From Christensenella sp. UBA4379 (lineage in GTDB: Bacteria; Bacillota; Clostridia; Christensenellales; Aristaeellaceae), in the NCBI GenBank assembly GCA_002391225.1, contig DGRV01000004.1:221-57765 (forward strand): a stretch of DNA of 57,545 bases, in the 5' to 3' direction. Each line of letters opens with the position of its first letter. Position 1 is the first letter of the stretch. The position numbers and the translations under genes are program-made. The notes beneath the pieces were generated by a model. It saw nothing but the letters and a program-made list of their open reading frames with translations, ran no database searches and had not been told where the DNA came from. This document shows, in pieces, positions 29,700 through 38,796 of this stretch.

Positions 29700-30716
29700 T
29701 CAGGCCATTCCCGCCGTAATGATCGCCATGTAATAGACCTCGTCGGCGTTGCAGCCGCGGGACAGGTCGTTGATGGGGGCGTTCAGCCCCTGGAGGATCG
29801 GGCCGTAAGCGGCGAAGCCGCCCAGGCGCTGGGCGATCTTGTAGCCGATGTTGCCCGCCTCGAGCAGGGGGAAAATGAAGGTGTTGGCCTGGCCGGCGAC
29901 CTTGGAATCCGGGCACTTCGTTCTGGCGACCTCGGCGGACACCGCGGCGTCAAACTGGAATTCGCCGTCCACGACAAGGTTCGGGTCGATGGCGCGGGCC
30001 TCGGCTACGGCGTCGTGGCTCAGCTGCACTGTACCGCCCTTGCCGGAGCCGTAGGTGGAGAAGGAGAGGATGGCGACCTTCGGGTCGATGCCGAAGAAGT
30101 CCGCGGTGCGGGCGGATTCAACGGCGACCTCCGCCAGCTGACGGGCGGCGGACAGGACGACGTTGCCTTCCTTGTCCAGCTTGTCCTTGTACTCGATGTT
30201 GATGGCGCAGTCGCCCATGACGATGCGCTCCTCCTGGCCGTCCTTCTCACGGTAGAGCACGAAGGAAGAGGACACCAGGTTGCTGCCCTTGCGGGTCTTG
30301 ATGATCTGCAGGGCGGGGCGGACGGTATCGGCGGTGGAGTAGGTGGCGCCGCCCAGCAGGGCGTCGGCCTTGCCCATCTTCACCAGCATGGTGCCGAAGT
30401 AGTTGCTCTTCTTGAGCGCGGCGCGGCACTCGTCCTCGGTCATCTTGCCCTTGCGCAGGGCCACCATTTCCGCCACCATGGCGTCCATTTCAGGATACGT
30501 GGCCGGGTCCATCACGGTGGCCTTCGCCACGTCGAACCCGCCCTTTTCGGCGGCGGCCTTGACCTCGGCGGGGTTGCCGCAGAGGATAACATCCATCAGG
30601 TCGTCCTTGAGCAGGCGCGCAGCGGCGCTCTGGATGCGGGGATCCACGCCCTCGGTGAATACGATGGTCTTGCGGTTGGCGCGCAGGTTGGCGATCAGTT
30701 TATCAAACATGCCCAT
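29700..30716 (-). CDS. pta: phosphate acetyltransferase
   Basis: A 338-aa enzyme that interconverts acetyl-CoA and acetyl phosphate, the first half of acetate formation with ATP gain. The family pattern is complete for the short (Pta-only) form: IVFTEGVDPRIQSAAARLL, LLGGATYSTADTVRPALQII, a GDCAINI strand, ILSFSTYGSGKGG, VDGEFQFDAAVSAEVA and GYKIAQRLGGFAAYGPILQG. AAGGAGGCTG precedes ATG 30716. No acetate kinase gene is adjacent. The gene is monocistronic. Confidence 0.96.
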   Translation of the reverse strand: MGMFDKLIANLRANRKTIVFTEGVDPRIQSAAARLLKDDLMDVILCGNPAEVKAAAEKGGFDVAKATVMDPATYPEMDAMVAEMVALRKGKMTEDECRAALKKSNYFGTMLVKMGKADALLGGATYSTADTVRPALQIIKTRKGSNLVSSSFVLYREKDGQEERIVMGDCAINIEYKDKLDKEGNVVLSAARQLAEVAVESARTADFFGIDPKVAILSFSTYGSGKGGTVQLSHDAVAEARAIDPNLVVDGEFQFDAAVSAEVARTKCPDSKVAGQANTFIFPLLEAGNIGYKIAQRLGGFAAYGPILQGLNAPINDLSRGCNADEVYYMAIITAGMA

Positions 30717-30865
30717 GACACACAGCCTCCTTCAATATGTACGATAAATTGCTTTTGCAGCGCCCTTACTGTACCATAAACGGGCGGAAAATGCAAGAGC
30801 GCCAAGCCAGCTGGCGTTGGAATCCGCCCCGAAAATCCCCCGGCCAAGTTCTGCCGCCCGGGCGG

Positions 30866-30894
30866 TTGAATTCGGAAGGGAATCCGGGTATAAT
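30866..30894 (+). promoter_or_regulatory. promoter of the FHA-FtsW-PBP operon
   Basis: TTGAAT (30866-30871) and TATAAT (30889-30894) have a 17-bp spacer. Confidence 0.82.
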
Positions 30895-30997
30895 AGGGGC
30901 AGAGTATTTCTGCGGCCGGCGGCGCGCCAGTCTTTGATCATAGGGATGTACCGGATCATGGCTGGGCCGGAGGGGAGACAGAAAGGAGGCGGTGGTT

Positions 30998-31624
30998 TTG
31001 AGCGGGGAAGCCTATGAGATCACGGCGCTGCTGATGCGCTATGTGTTCGTCCTGCTGGGGGCGCTGATCGTGTTCCGGGCCTACGTGTGGCTGCGCAAGG
31101 ACCACCGCGCCTTTGTCAAGGAGCAGCGGGACCGGCCGGAAGCCGGCTGCTTCGGAGAATTTCGGGACGAAGCGACCGGGAAAACCTGGCCGATATATGC
31201 CGAGGGCCTGATCGGCCGGAGCGGCGGGTGCGACGTTTCCATCCGCAAAAAGGACATAAGGCGGCGTCACGCGGTCTACCGCCTGGCGCCGGGCAAGGGC
31301 CTGGTGATCACCCCGGTCCACCGGGCGGACGTGATCGTGGACGGGGTAAGGCCCAAAAAAGAGGCCGTGGCCCTGAGCAACTCCCTGGTGCAGCTGGGGG
31401 AAACGGCGCTAAGGGTAAAGCTACGCCCCGGGACGGGGATCCCCGAGCGGACGGACATCATCCCCCCGCAGGACCAGGAGGACAGCTGGATGCGCCTGTT
31501 TGACGACGGGGCGGACCCGGACGGGGACGACCCGCTGAACCCCATGAACGATACCGGGATTCCCGGCGGCGCTTTGGGTCCGGAAGCCTTTCTGCCCGAC
31601 CCGCCGGAAAGGAAGGACGAATGA
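30998..31624 (+). CDS. membrane-anchored FHA-domain protein
   Basis: A 208-aa protein read from TTG 30998, which lies 7 nt after AAAGGAGG; the in-frame GTG at 30992 is too close. One N-terminal membrane helix (LLMRYVFVLLGALIVFRAYV) is followed by an FHA domain (IGRSGGCDVSIRKKDIRRRH with the phosphothreonine-binding Arg, Ser and His) and a disordered acidic tail. FHA domains bind phosphothreonine; in this operon class the partner is usually a PASTA Ser/Thr kinase that tunes cell-wall synthesis. It overlaps ftsW by 4 bp, so translation is coupled. Confidence 0.87.
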   Translation: MSGEAYEITALLMRYVFVLLGALIVFRAYVWLRKDHRAFVKEQRDRPEAGCFGEFRDEATGKTWPIYAEGLIGRSGGCDVSIRKKDIRRRHAVYRLAPGKGLVITPVHRADVIVDGVRPKKEAVALSNSLVQLGETALRVKLRPGTGIPERTDIIPPQDQEDSWMRLFDDGADPDGDDPLNPMNDTGIPGGALGPEAFLPDPPERKDE

Positions 31625-32922
31625 ACAAGCGGAAAAAACGGCAGCCGGATCAGAAGAAGCTGCTGACGCCCGCCCGGCAGCTGATCGGGCTGGTGATGCT
31701 GTTCTTCTTCCTGGGCTTTCTGCTGCTGGCGGCCTGGATGCGCTCGGAGGGGGCGTCCGGCTGGGAAAAGGCGCTGATCCTGTCGGTGGCGGTGCCGGCC
31801 CTGGTCTACGCCGGCGTCCTGGGCATTCCCCGGGTGTTTCCGGGGGACCGGCTGCTGCTGAGCCTGACCAACTTCCTCTGCGCCCTGGGCGTGCTGGTCC
31901 TTTTCCGGCTGAACCCGGATCGGGGGATCAGCCAGGCGTTTAACTATTTTGTCGGCGTGGTGGCCATGCTGGGCTGCGCGGTGGTGTTCCGCTTTATCGA
32001 GCGCTGGGGCCCTCTGGTGGTCCTGCTGATGGGCGTTTCGGTAGGCCTGCTGGTGCTTCCGCTGGTCTACGGCTCTGAAATCAACGGGGCCAAAAACTGG
32101 GTGACGCTGTTCGGCTTTGGGTTTCAGCCCAGCGAGCTGGTCAAGATCACCCTGCTGGTGGCCGTGTGCTGGCTGCTCTCTAAGCGGAAAACCATCTGCG
32201 CCATCGGCCTGACCGGGGCCAGCCTCCTGCTGCTGATGCTGCAAAAGGACCTGGGCACGGCCCTGCTCTACTACGGCACGGTGCTCACGGCCCTCTGGGC
32301 GGCCACCGGCAGCACCCTCATGCTGCTGGGCGGCATGGCCGGGGCAGCCGGCGGCGCGCTGGTGGGCTACCGGATGTTCGCCCATGTCAAAAAGCGGGTC
32401 GCTGTGTGGCGAAACCCCTGGGCGGACCGCCAGGGGGCCGGCTACCAGATCGTCCAGGGGCTGATCGCCATCGCCAACGGGGGGCTCTGGGGCCTGGGCC
32501 TCGGCCTGGGCAACCCCGGGGTCATCCCTGCCTCGTACAACGACTATATTTTCACCGTCATCTGCCATGAGTTCGGCGTCCTCTTCGGGATCATCGTGCT
32601 GCTGATCTACCTGGCCATCGTCCTACGCGGCATTTCAATCGCCCGGCGTACGGACAGCGCCTTCCACGCCCTGCTGGCCCTGTCCTGCTCGGTGATGCTG
32701 GGGCTGCAGACCTTCGTGATCGTCGGCGGGAACATCAAGCTGATCCCCCTGACCGGGGTGACGCTGCCGTTCATCAGCTACGGCGGGACGTCCCTGGTGT
32801 CCTCCCTGTGCCTGGTCGGGGTCCTCCAGGGAATCTCCGCCCGCACCCAGGCGAAGTTGCGCCCGCCCAAGGCGGAGAAGGGGACGAAGCCCGCGCCCCG
32901 TCGGAAGGGGGGAAAGCGGTGA
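31621..32922 (+). CDS. FtsW/RodA/SpoVE peptidoglycan polymerase
   Basis: A 433-aa SEDS-family membrane protein with about ten helices. The family core is visible: GAKNWVTLFGFGFQPSELVK, NPWADRQGAGYQIVQGLIAI (periplasmic Asp loop) and GVTLPFISYGGTSLVSSL. SEDS proteins polymerise lipid II and act with a class B PBP, here encoded next with a 4-bp overlap. Which of the division, elongation or sporulation members it represents cannot be decided. The tail is Lys- and Pro-rich. Confidence 0.93.
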   Translation: MNKRKKRQPDQKKLLTPARQLIGLVMLFFFLGFLLLAAWMRSEGASGWEKALILSVAVPALVYAGVLGIPRVFPGDRLLLSLTNFLCALGVLVLFRLNPDRGISQAFNYFVGVVAMLGCAVVFRFIERWGPLVVLLMGVSVGLLVLPLVYGSEINGAKNWVTLFGFGFQPSELVKITLLVAVCWLLSKRKTICAIGLTGASLLLLMLQKDLGTALLYYGTVLTALWAATGSTLMLLGGMAGAAGGALVGYRMFAHVKKRVAVWRNPWADRQGAGYQIVQGLIAIANGGLWGLGLGLGNPGVIPASYNDYIFTVICHEFGVLFGIIVLLIYLAIVLRGISIARRTDSAFHALLALSCSVMLGLQTFVIVGGNIKLIPLTGVTLPFISYGGTSLVSSLCLVGVLQGISARTQAKLRPPKAEKGTKPAPRRKGGKR

Positions 32923-34388
32923 AACAGCTGAGGACAAACATCCGCAGGATCGCCTTCGTGCTGGCGGCGCTGTTCGCCCTGCTGATCCTGTACGGCGGCT
33001 ATTCCCTGAGCAACTACGGGAGCCGCTGGTTTTCCACCAACGCCAACGCCTACCTGCGCAGCGTCAAAAAGGACGTGATTCCCGGCAACGTCCTCGACCG
33101 GAACGGGACCCTCCTGGCCGGGAGCGAGGTGGTCGTCTACCAGGACGGCACCCTGTCCTGGAACCGGGTGTACGCCGAGGAGGAGGACGTCCGCCGCGGT
33201 ACCGTCCACGCCCTGGGAGACAGCCAGGGCAAGGTGTCCAACGCGGTCGAGTCCTTTATGGCCAGCTACCTGTACGGCTTCAAGCAGAATGTGTGGGACC
33301 GCCTGAGCGACTTTGCCGACGGCCGGACCCGCCAGGGGGACACCCTGACGCTGACGTTGGACGCGGACCTGTGTGGCTATATCAGCCGAACGGTTTCCCG
33401 GGACCAGAGCCTTCCCAGCCATGTCCGCGGTGCGGTGGTCGTCATGAACTGGCAGACCGGCGAGGTGCTGAGCCTGATGAGCTTCCCCTCCTTTGACCCC
33501 GCGGCGGACGAAAGCCTCGTGGACCGGACCAACCAGCCTTATTTCAACCGGGCCACCCAGGGGATGTACGCCCCCGGCTCAGCGTTCAAGATCGTCACCC
33601 TGTCCGCCGCCCTGCGCAGCCCCACCCTTCAAAACCGCTCCTTCACCTGCGGCGGGACCTTCCTGCCCGACGGGGATCCGGCCCACCGCATCGTCGATTA
33701 CGGGACGGACACAAAGGAGGGCGTCGTCGTTTCCCACGGGCAGGCGGACCTGAAGACCGCCTTCGCCCTGAGCTGCAACAACATCTACGCCTACGCCGCC
33801 GCCCAGATGGGGGACGATTTCCTCCGGGCCGAGGCGATGAAATACGGCTTTAACGAAAACTTCCTGTTCCGAGACATCGTCGCGGAAAACTCTTCCTACC
33901 CCGACGAGGACCGCAGCCTCTGGGAGGTGGCCCTGACTGGCATCGGCCAGAGCCGCCTGCAGATGTCCCCTCTGCACCTGTGCCTGATCACCGCCGCCGT
34001 CGCCAACGATGGGGTGATGATGGAGCCCAGGCTCCTGATGGAGGCCGCCTCCTCCGCCGGCCGCACCCGGCTGACCTATACCCAGAGCGAATACCGCCGC
34101 GTGACGGACGCGGACACCGCCCGCACCATCCGGGACGCCATGCTCCTGGCGGTGAACAGCGCCTCCGGCACCGGCGGGGCGGCCGCCCTGCCCGGCTGGA
34201 CGGTCTGCGGGAAGACGGGCTCGGCTGAGCTGGACGGGCAGGAAAACACCAACGCCTGGTTCACCGGCTTCATCGCCGACGCCCGGGCTCCCTATGCCGT
34301 CACCGTTTTACTGGAAGATACAGGAGCGGGCGGCACTTACGCGGCCCCGCTGGCGGGAAAAATCTTTCAGTGGCTCATCGCCAAATGA
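32919..34388 (+). CDS. class B penicillin-binding protein (transpeptidase)
   Basis: A 489-aa protein from GTG 32919 (GAAGGGGGG upstream) with one N-terminal membrane helix. All transpeptidase motifs are present: SxxK in GSAFKIVT (about residue 221), SxN in LSCNNIYAY (about 285) and KTG in CGKTGSAEL (about 431). It crosslinks stem peptides in the wall made by the adjacent SEDS polymerase. The N-terminal pedestal is short, as in the PbpA-type proteins found in FHA-FtsW-PbpA operons. Confidence 0.92.
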   Translation: MKQLRTNIRRIAFVLAALFALLILYGGYSLSNYGSRWFSTNANAYLRSVKKDVIPGNVLDRNGTLLAGSEVVVYQDGTLSWNRVYAEEEDVRRGTVHALGDSQGKVSNAVESFMASYLYGFKQNVWDRLSDFADGRTRQGDTLTLTLDADLCGYISRTVSRDQSLPSHVRGAVVVMNWQTGEVLSLMSFPSFDPAADESLVDRTNQPYFNRATQGMYAPGSAFKIVTLSAALRSPTLQNRSFTCGGTFLPDGDPAHRIVDYGTDTKEGVVVSHGQADLKTAFALSCNNIYAYAAAQMGDDFLRAEAMKYGFNENFLFRDIVAENSSYPDEDRSLWEVALTGIGQSRLQMSPLHLCLITAAVANDGVMMEPRLLMEAASSAGRTRLTYTQSEYRRVTDADTARTIRDAMLLAVNSASGTGGAAALPGWTVCGKTGSAELDGQENTNAWFTGFIADARAPYAVTVLLEDTGAGGTYAAPLAGKIFQWLIAK

Positions 34389-34445
34389 TCTGAAAAACGG
34401 CCAAAGACGGCGCGGACCGCCGGCGGCAGAGAGGATGTTAAAAAG

Positions 34446-35930
34446 ATGAAAAAGTATCTGGCCTGGACGCTTATTCTGCCGCTGTGTGCTTCGCTGGCCG
34501 TCGGCGCTTTGCCGGCGCTTTCGGAAGAACGGGGCGAAAAAACCGCCGAAGCGGTCAGCCTGCTGGAGGAGGGCTTTCGGCTCTGGCAGCAGGAGGCCAT
34601 GAAAGACCCGGAGCGCATCGAGGAAATGATTCCGGTCAAGACCGTCGTCCCCTCGCTGAACATGGAGACCGGGGAAACAGAGGACGTGGAGATGGATGTC
34701 TACACCATCCGCCAGGACGGCCGGGAGATGCGCTATACCGTCCAAACCATCGGGGAGCCGGGGGAAAACGGCCTGTATCCCCTCTATATCACCCTGCATG
34801 GCGGCGGGGGCGCCCCGGAGGAAGAGAACAACCAGCAGTGGATCGCCATGGGCAATTACTACAGCGAATCCGTGGAAAGCGGGATCTACGTGGCCTGCCG
34901 CGGCATGGAGGACGTGTGGAACCTCCATTTCCTGGACGAATCCTACGCCATGTACGACCGCCTCATCGAGAACATGATCGCGATGGGCGGGGCGGACCCA
35001 AACCGAGTGTATCTGCTGGGCTTTTCCGCCGGCGGGGACGGGGTTTACGCCATCGCCCCGCGTATGGCGGACCGCTTCGCCGCGGCGAACATGTCCTCCG
35101 GCCATCCCAACGGGGTGAGCCTAAAGAACACGTCGAACCTGCCCTTTGAGATCCAGGTGGGCATTCGGGATTTTTATTCGGAAAGCGCCCTGCGCTCGGT
35201 CCGGGGGGCCGAGTTTGAGGGCATCCTGAATGGATATGAAAGCGAGTACGGCTTCGGCTACCTCCACCGGGTGCTGGTGCACGTGCCCAACGGCCATAAC
35301 TTTGTGGACTACCGCAGCGGGGACGCCTGCGTGCTGGCCGACCCTTCGGAGTTCGCCGAAAGGGCGGAGGCCGAAAACCTGGTCCAGCGCTTCCTGGACC
35401 TGTACGTGGAAAACGGCGGGCCGGACAGCGTGAGCTCCATGTCCTACGCCTATGACGAGGACTTTAACGGGGCCCTGCTGGAGCTGGTCACGGAAGAGCT
35501 GGGCATGGAGGTCAGCATCGACACCGATACCAACGCCGTGGACTACGTGAGCCAGTTCAGCCGGGATTATGCCCCGAGCCATTTCGTGTGGGACCTTTCC
35601 ACCCGCGCTTCCCAGCGCAAGGACCGGGCCTTCTACTGGCTGAGGGCGGAAAACGCGCAAAAAGGCCTGGTGGTGGCCGGCTACGACAAGGAAACGAACA
35701 CCGTGACCATCGATGTAAAGGAGGAGCCGGACGGGGAGCTGTCCGTGCTGGTTACCCCCTTCCTCATGGACCTGGACCGGCTGCTGACGGTGGTCTGCGG
35801 GGACCAGGAGCGGATCTTTGACATCGAGGCGGACGCCGACGCGGTCAGCCGCTCCCTGGGCGAAACGGGCGACCCGTACCTGGCCTGGGTGTATGAGATC
35901 AGTTTATCGGAACTCAATGAAAACGACTGA
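34446..35930 (+). CDS. secreted alpha/beta hydrolase (esterase-like)
   Basis: A 494-aa protein with a signal peptide (AWTLILPLCASLAVGALPAL). The hydrolase core has an oxyanion LHGGGG, the nucleophile elbow GFSAGG and a downstream His in VPNGHNFVDY, with an Asp near VGIRDFY. This matches polyhydroxybutyrate-depolymerase or feruloyl-esterase-like secreted enzymes. The last 150 residues form a beta-rich appendage with no assigned family. It starts 58 bp after the PBP stop; no separate promoter is obvious, so it may be the operon's last gene. Confidence 0.82.
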   Translation: MKKYLAWTLILPLCASLAVGALPALSEERGEKTAEAVSLLEEGFRLWQQEAMKDPERIEEMIPVKTVVPSLNMETGETEDVEMDVYTIRQDGREMRYTVQTIGEPGENGLYPLYITLHGGGGAPEEENNQQWIAMGNYYSESVESGIYVACRGMEDVWNLHFLDESYAMYDRLIENMIAMGGADPNRVYLLGFSAGGDGVYAIAPRMADRFAAANMSSGHPNGVSLKNTSNLPFEIQVGIRDFYSESALRSVRGAEFEGILNGYESEYGFGYLHRVLVHVPNGHNFVDYRSGDACVLADPSEFAERAEAENLVQRFLDLYVENGGPDSVSSMSYAYDEDFNGALLELVTEELGMEVSIDTDTNAVDYVSQFSRDYAPSHFVWDLSTRASQRKDRAFYWLRAENAQKGLVVAGYDKETNTVTIDVKEEPDGELSVLVTPFLMDLDRLLTVVCGDQERIFDIEADADAVSRSLGETGDPYLAWVYEISLSELNEND

Positions 35931-35939
35931 GGTACCTTT

Positions 35940-37670
35940 ATGCCGCTGGACGGATTGACGATGGGCTTTCTGGCCCGGGAAATGCAGGCGCTGACGGGGG
36001 GCAGGATCGACCGGGTCAGCCAGCCGGAAAAGGACATGGTGGTACTGCTGATCCGTGCGGAGGGGAAAAACCGCCGCCTGCTGATCTCGGCCAGCCCCTC
36101 CATGACGCGCATCCACCTGACCGACGAGGTCTACCAGAACCCGCCGGACGCCCCGATGTTCTGTATGCTTCTGCGCAAGTACCTGATCGGCGGCCGGGTG
36201 GTGAGCGTCGAGCAGCTCTTTGGGGACCGGCTGATCCGCATCGTGATCGACAACCGGGACGAGCTGGGGGAAGAAGGGCCCCGGGAGCTGTATCTGGAGG
36301 CCATGGGCCGCCACAGCAACCTGACGCTGGTCAAAAACGGACAGATCATCGACGCCATCCGCCACGTGAGCGGGGACATGAGCCGGGTGCGCCAGCTGCT
36401 GCCGGGCCTTCCCTACGAGCTGCCGCCCAGGCAGGACAAGCTGGCCCCGGAGGAAGTGACGAAGGAAGGGCTTTTCGCCCGCCTTTCCATACAGCAGGGT
36501 CGGCTTCAAAAGGCCCTGCAGGGGGCGGTGTCCGGCCTGTCCCCGGTAAGCGCGGCGGAAATCACCCTGCGCCTGACCGGCTTTACCGACCCATCCGTAG
36601 AGGAAACGGACCTGCCTGCCTTCTGCGCCGCGGCGGAGCGCTTTTTTACCGGCCTTTCCGCCATGGGCCCGGCGGTGCTTTGCACGGACGAAGCGGGCCA
36701 GAAGATGGATTATTTCCCCTTCCTATACTTCAGCCGCCCGCCGGAAAGGCAGACCCCGGCATCCTCCCTGTCTCGGGCGATGGACCTGTTTTATTCCGGC
36801 CGGGACCGGGAGGACCGGATGGCCCAGAAGGGGGCTTCCCTCAAAAAGCAGGTCAAAACCCTGCTGGAGCGGAGCGAGAAAAAGCTCACCCTGCAGCAGG
36901 AGGCCCTGGACGAGGCCCGGGACGCCGACCGGCTCCGCCTTTCGGGCGAGCTGCTGAGCGCCCAGCTGTACAGGGTCCCCAAGGGGGCGAAAAAGGTCCT
37001 CCTGGAGAACTACTACGATGAAGCCGGGGGAAACGTCGAAATCCCCCTGGACGAGACCCTGACCCCCGTCCAGAATGCCCAGAAATATTTCAAGCGCTAC
37101 CGTAAGGCCATGGCCGCCCGGAAGCTGGCGGCCGAGCAGAAGGAAAAGACCCTCGCGGAAATTGATCTGCTGGAGGAAAGCCTTCTGAGCCTGCAGAACG
37201 CCGAAACTCCGGAGGACCTTTCCGACGTCCGCCGAGTGCTGGAGGAGGCGGACCTGCTTAAAAAGGAGCGGGGCCAGCGGAAGGCCAAAAAGCCCCCGGA
37301 GTCCAGGCCCCTGTGCTTTGCCGCCAGCGACGGCACGGAAATCTTCTGCGGCAAAAACAGCGTGCAGAACGAGCGCCTGACCAAGAACGCCGACGGCTCG
37401 GACCTGTGGCTCCACGCGAAAAACATGCCCGGCTCCCACGTGATCGTCCGCCTGGATGGAAAGGAAATCTCCGAGCAGACCCTGCTGGAGGCCGCGCGGA
37501 TCGCCGCCTTTTATTCCAAGGGCCACGGCGTCTCCGTGCCAGTGGACTACTGCCTGCGCAAGTACGTCAAAAAGCCGGCGGGCACGCCGACCGGCTTCGT
37601 GATCTATACCCATCAGAAAACGCTGACCATCAACGCAGGACTTTCTGACCTGGTGAAACAAAAGAAATAA
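35940..37670 (+). CDS. rqcH: RqcH / NEMF-type ribosome quality-control factor
   Basis: A 576-aa protein with the NFACT layout: NFACT-N (MPLDGLTMGFLAREMQAL onward), a helix-hairpin-helix, a central coiled coil (about 280-430) and the C-terminal NFACT-R domain with KNADGSDLWLHAKNMPGSHV and ISEQTLLEAARIAAFYSKGH. RqcH binds the stalled 50S subunit and recruits tRNA-Ala to add poly-Ala tails that mark the blocked chain for degradation. The older name is FbpA fibronectin-binding protein. Start ATG 35940 is 9 bp past the previous stop. Confidence 0.93.
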   Translation: MPLDGLTMGFLAREMQALTGGRIDRVSQPEKDMVVLLIRAEGKNRRLLISASPSMTRIHLTDEVYQNPPDAPMFCMLLRKYLIGGRVVSVEQLFGDRLIRIVIDNRDELGEEGPRELYLEAMGRHSNLTLVKNGQIIDAIRHVSGDMSRVRQLLPGLPYELPPRQDKLAPEEVTKEGLFARLSIQQGRLQKALQGAVSGLSPVSAAEITLRLTGFTDPSVEETDLPAFCAAAERFFTGLSAMGPAVLCTDEAGQKMDYFPFLYFSRPPERQTPASSLSRAMDLFYSGRDREDRMAQKGASLKKQVKTLLERSEKKLTLQQEALDEARDADRLRLSGELLSAQLYRVPKGAKKVLLENYYDEAGGNVEIPLDETLTPVQNAQKYFKRYRKAMAARKLAAEQKEKTLAEIDLLEESLLSLQNAETPEDLSDVRRVLEEADLLKKERGQRKAKKPPESRPLCFAASDGTEIFCGKNSVQNERLTKNADGSDLWLHAKNMPGSHVIVRLDGKEISEQTLLEAARIAAFYSKGHGVSVPVDYCLRKYVKKPAGTPTGFVIYTHQKTLTINAGLSDLVKQKK

Positions 37671-37678
37671 GACAGGAT

Positions 37679-37717
37679 AAATGAATGGCGGGGGAAGTGC
37701 TCCCCCGCCATTCATTT
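37679..37717. terminator. bidirectional terminator overlapping the MerR stop codon
   Basis: AAATGAATGGCGGGGGA (37679-37695) and TCCCCCGCCATTCATTT (37701-37717) pair over 17 bp. It ends rqcH and, on the other strand, includes the first bases of the MerR gene's stop codon. Confidence 0.85.
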
Positions 37718-38540
37718 ATAGATCCAACGGGATGGCGAACCAGCCGCAGGCGGTCCGGCTGTCCGGGGAAAACAGGGATGCGAGCACAATCTGCCGGACC
37801 GGGCCGGAGGGTTTGAGGGAAGCCTTTTTAAGTTCATCTTTTACCCGGAACCAGACGGTATTTCTTTTCGGCAATGCGATGTTTACACGGTAGTGGCAGA
37901 TCATCTGGCGGCCGCCGGGCAGGCGTTCCACGACGTCATTGACGGGGATTCCGCATTCCTCCGCTGCCGATACCGGAACGGCCAGCCCCCAATAGGAGTC
38001 CGCCAGGCAGTCTTCGTTTTCCCGGTAGACGATCTTCCGGCAGGACTTGACCGCCGGCATCCATTCGATCCAGCGGGGCAGGAGATCCCGGATGCGGCTG
38101 TCTTCCAGGAAATCTCGGCCTTTGCTGTGGGGCAGGAAGTAAACGTCTTGCCGCTCTTCCATCAGCATGTACATGGTGCGGCCCTCCATGCTCTTCATCC
38201 ACCGGTCGAAGGCCTGATACTCGCGAAGGACCGTCTGATCCCGCAGCATCCGGCGTTCGAGAGCCTGCGCCCTTTCGCCCAGGGCTTCGTGCAGGTCCTC
38301 GAGGGTCCCCTCGTAGAGCAGGTCGTGCATCTGCTGCAGGGGCATCTCGTAATTGCGCAGGGCGAAGCATTCCAGCAGCGGAACCGATTCGGAAAAAGGA
38401 TAATAGCGGTACCCGTTTTCAGAGGCCTGCGCGTGAAGCAGGCCCATTTTTTCATAGTGCTTGAGCAAGTCGGGGGTTACACCCATGTTTTGGGCGTAGG
38501 TCCCGATGCGGTAGTGTTTGGTTTTCTGATTGTCCGGCAT
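37716..38540 (-). CDS. MerR-family transcriptional regulator
   Basis: A 274-aa protein. The N-terminal 75 residues are a MerR winged helix (YRIGTYAQNMGVTPDLLKHY, then SENGYRYYPFSESVPLLEC). A dimerisation helix follows (LHEALGERAQALERRMLRDQ). The last 150 residues form a large ligand-binding-like domain (GLAVPVSAAEECGIPVNDVV), which has the look of a GyrI/BmrR-type effector domain. It reads toward rqcH, and a divergent Tat-flavoprotein gene begins 257 bp upstream, its most likely target. Confidence 0.88.
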   Translation of the reverse strand: MPDNQKTKHYRIGTYAQNMGVTPDLLKHYEKMGLLHAQASENGYRYYPFSESVPLLECFALRNYEMPLQQMHDLLYEGTLEDLHEALGERAQALERRMLRDQTVLREYQAFDRWMKSMEGRTMYMLMEERQDVYFLPHSKGRDFLEDSRIRDLLPRWIEWMPAVKSCRKIVYRENEDCLADSYWGLAVPVSAAEECGIPVNDVVERLPGGRQMICHYRVNIALPKRNTVWFRVKDELKKASLKPSGPVRQIVLASLFSPDSRTACGWFAIPLDL

Positions 38541-38716
38541 GGATTAAACTGCTTTCCCCGTCCTGCGGCGGTCTGATGAACCCTGTATTTCTTCCGCTGC
38601 CCCCTCCTGCGGCCCGGCGGAAGGGGCTTTTTCCGTCCTGCGGATCACACGGGGTATTATACCACAAATTTGCCCGATAGGAAACACAGGGCTTGTTTCG
38701 GCACCCAAAAACGGTG

Positions 38717-38747
38717 TTGACCTGTGGGTTGCTCCGGCCTTTATAAT
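38717..38747 (+). promoter_or_regulatory. promoter of the flavoprotein gene, MerR-like long spacer
   Basis: TTGACC (38717-38722) and TATAAT (38742-38747) are separated by 19 bp. MerR-activated promoters characteristically have 19-bp spacers, and a divergent MerR gene lies next door. Confidence 0.75.
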
Positions 38748-38796
38748 TGTTGTGAATACAGAAACAGCGAATGCTGTTTTCAAGGAGGAAATCCCC

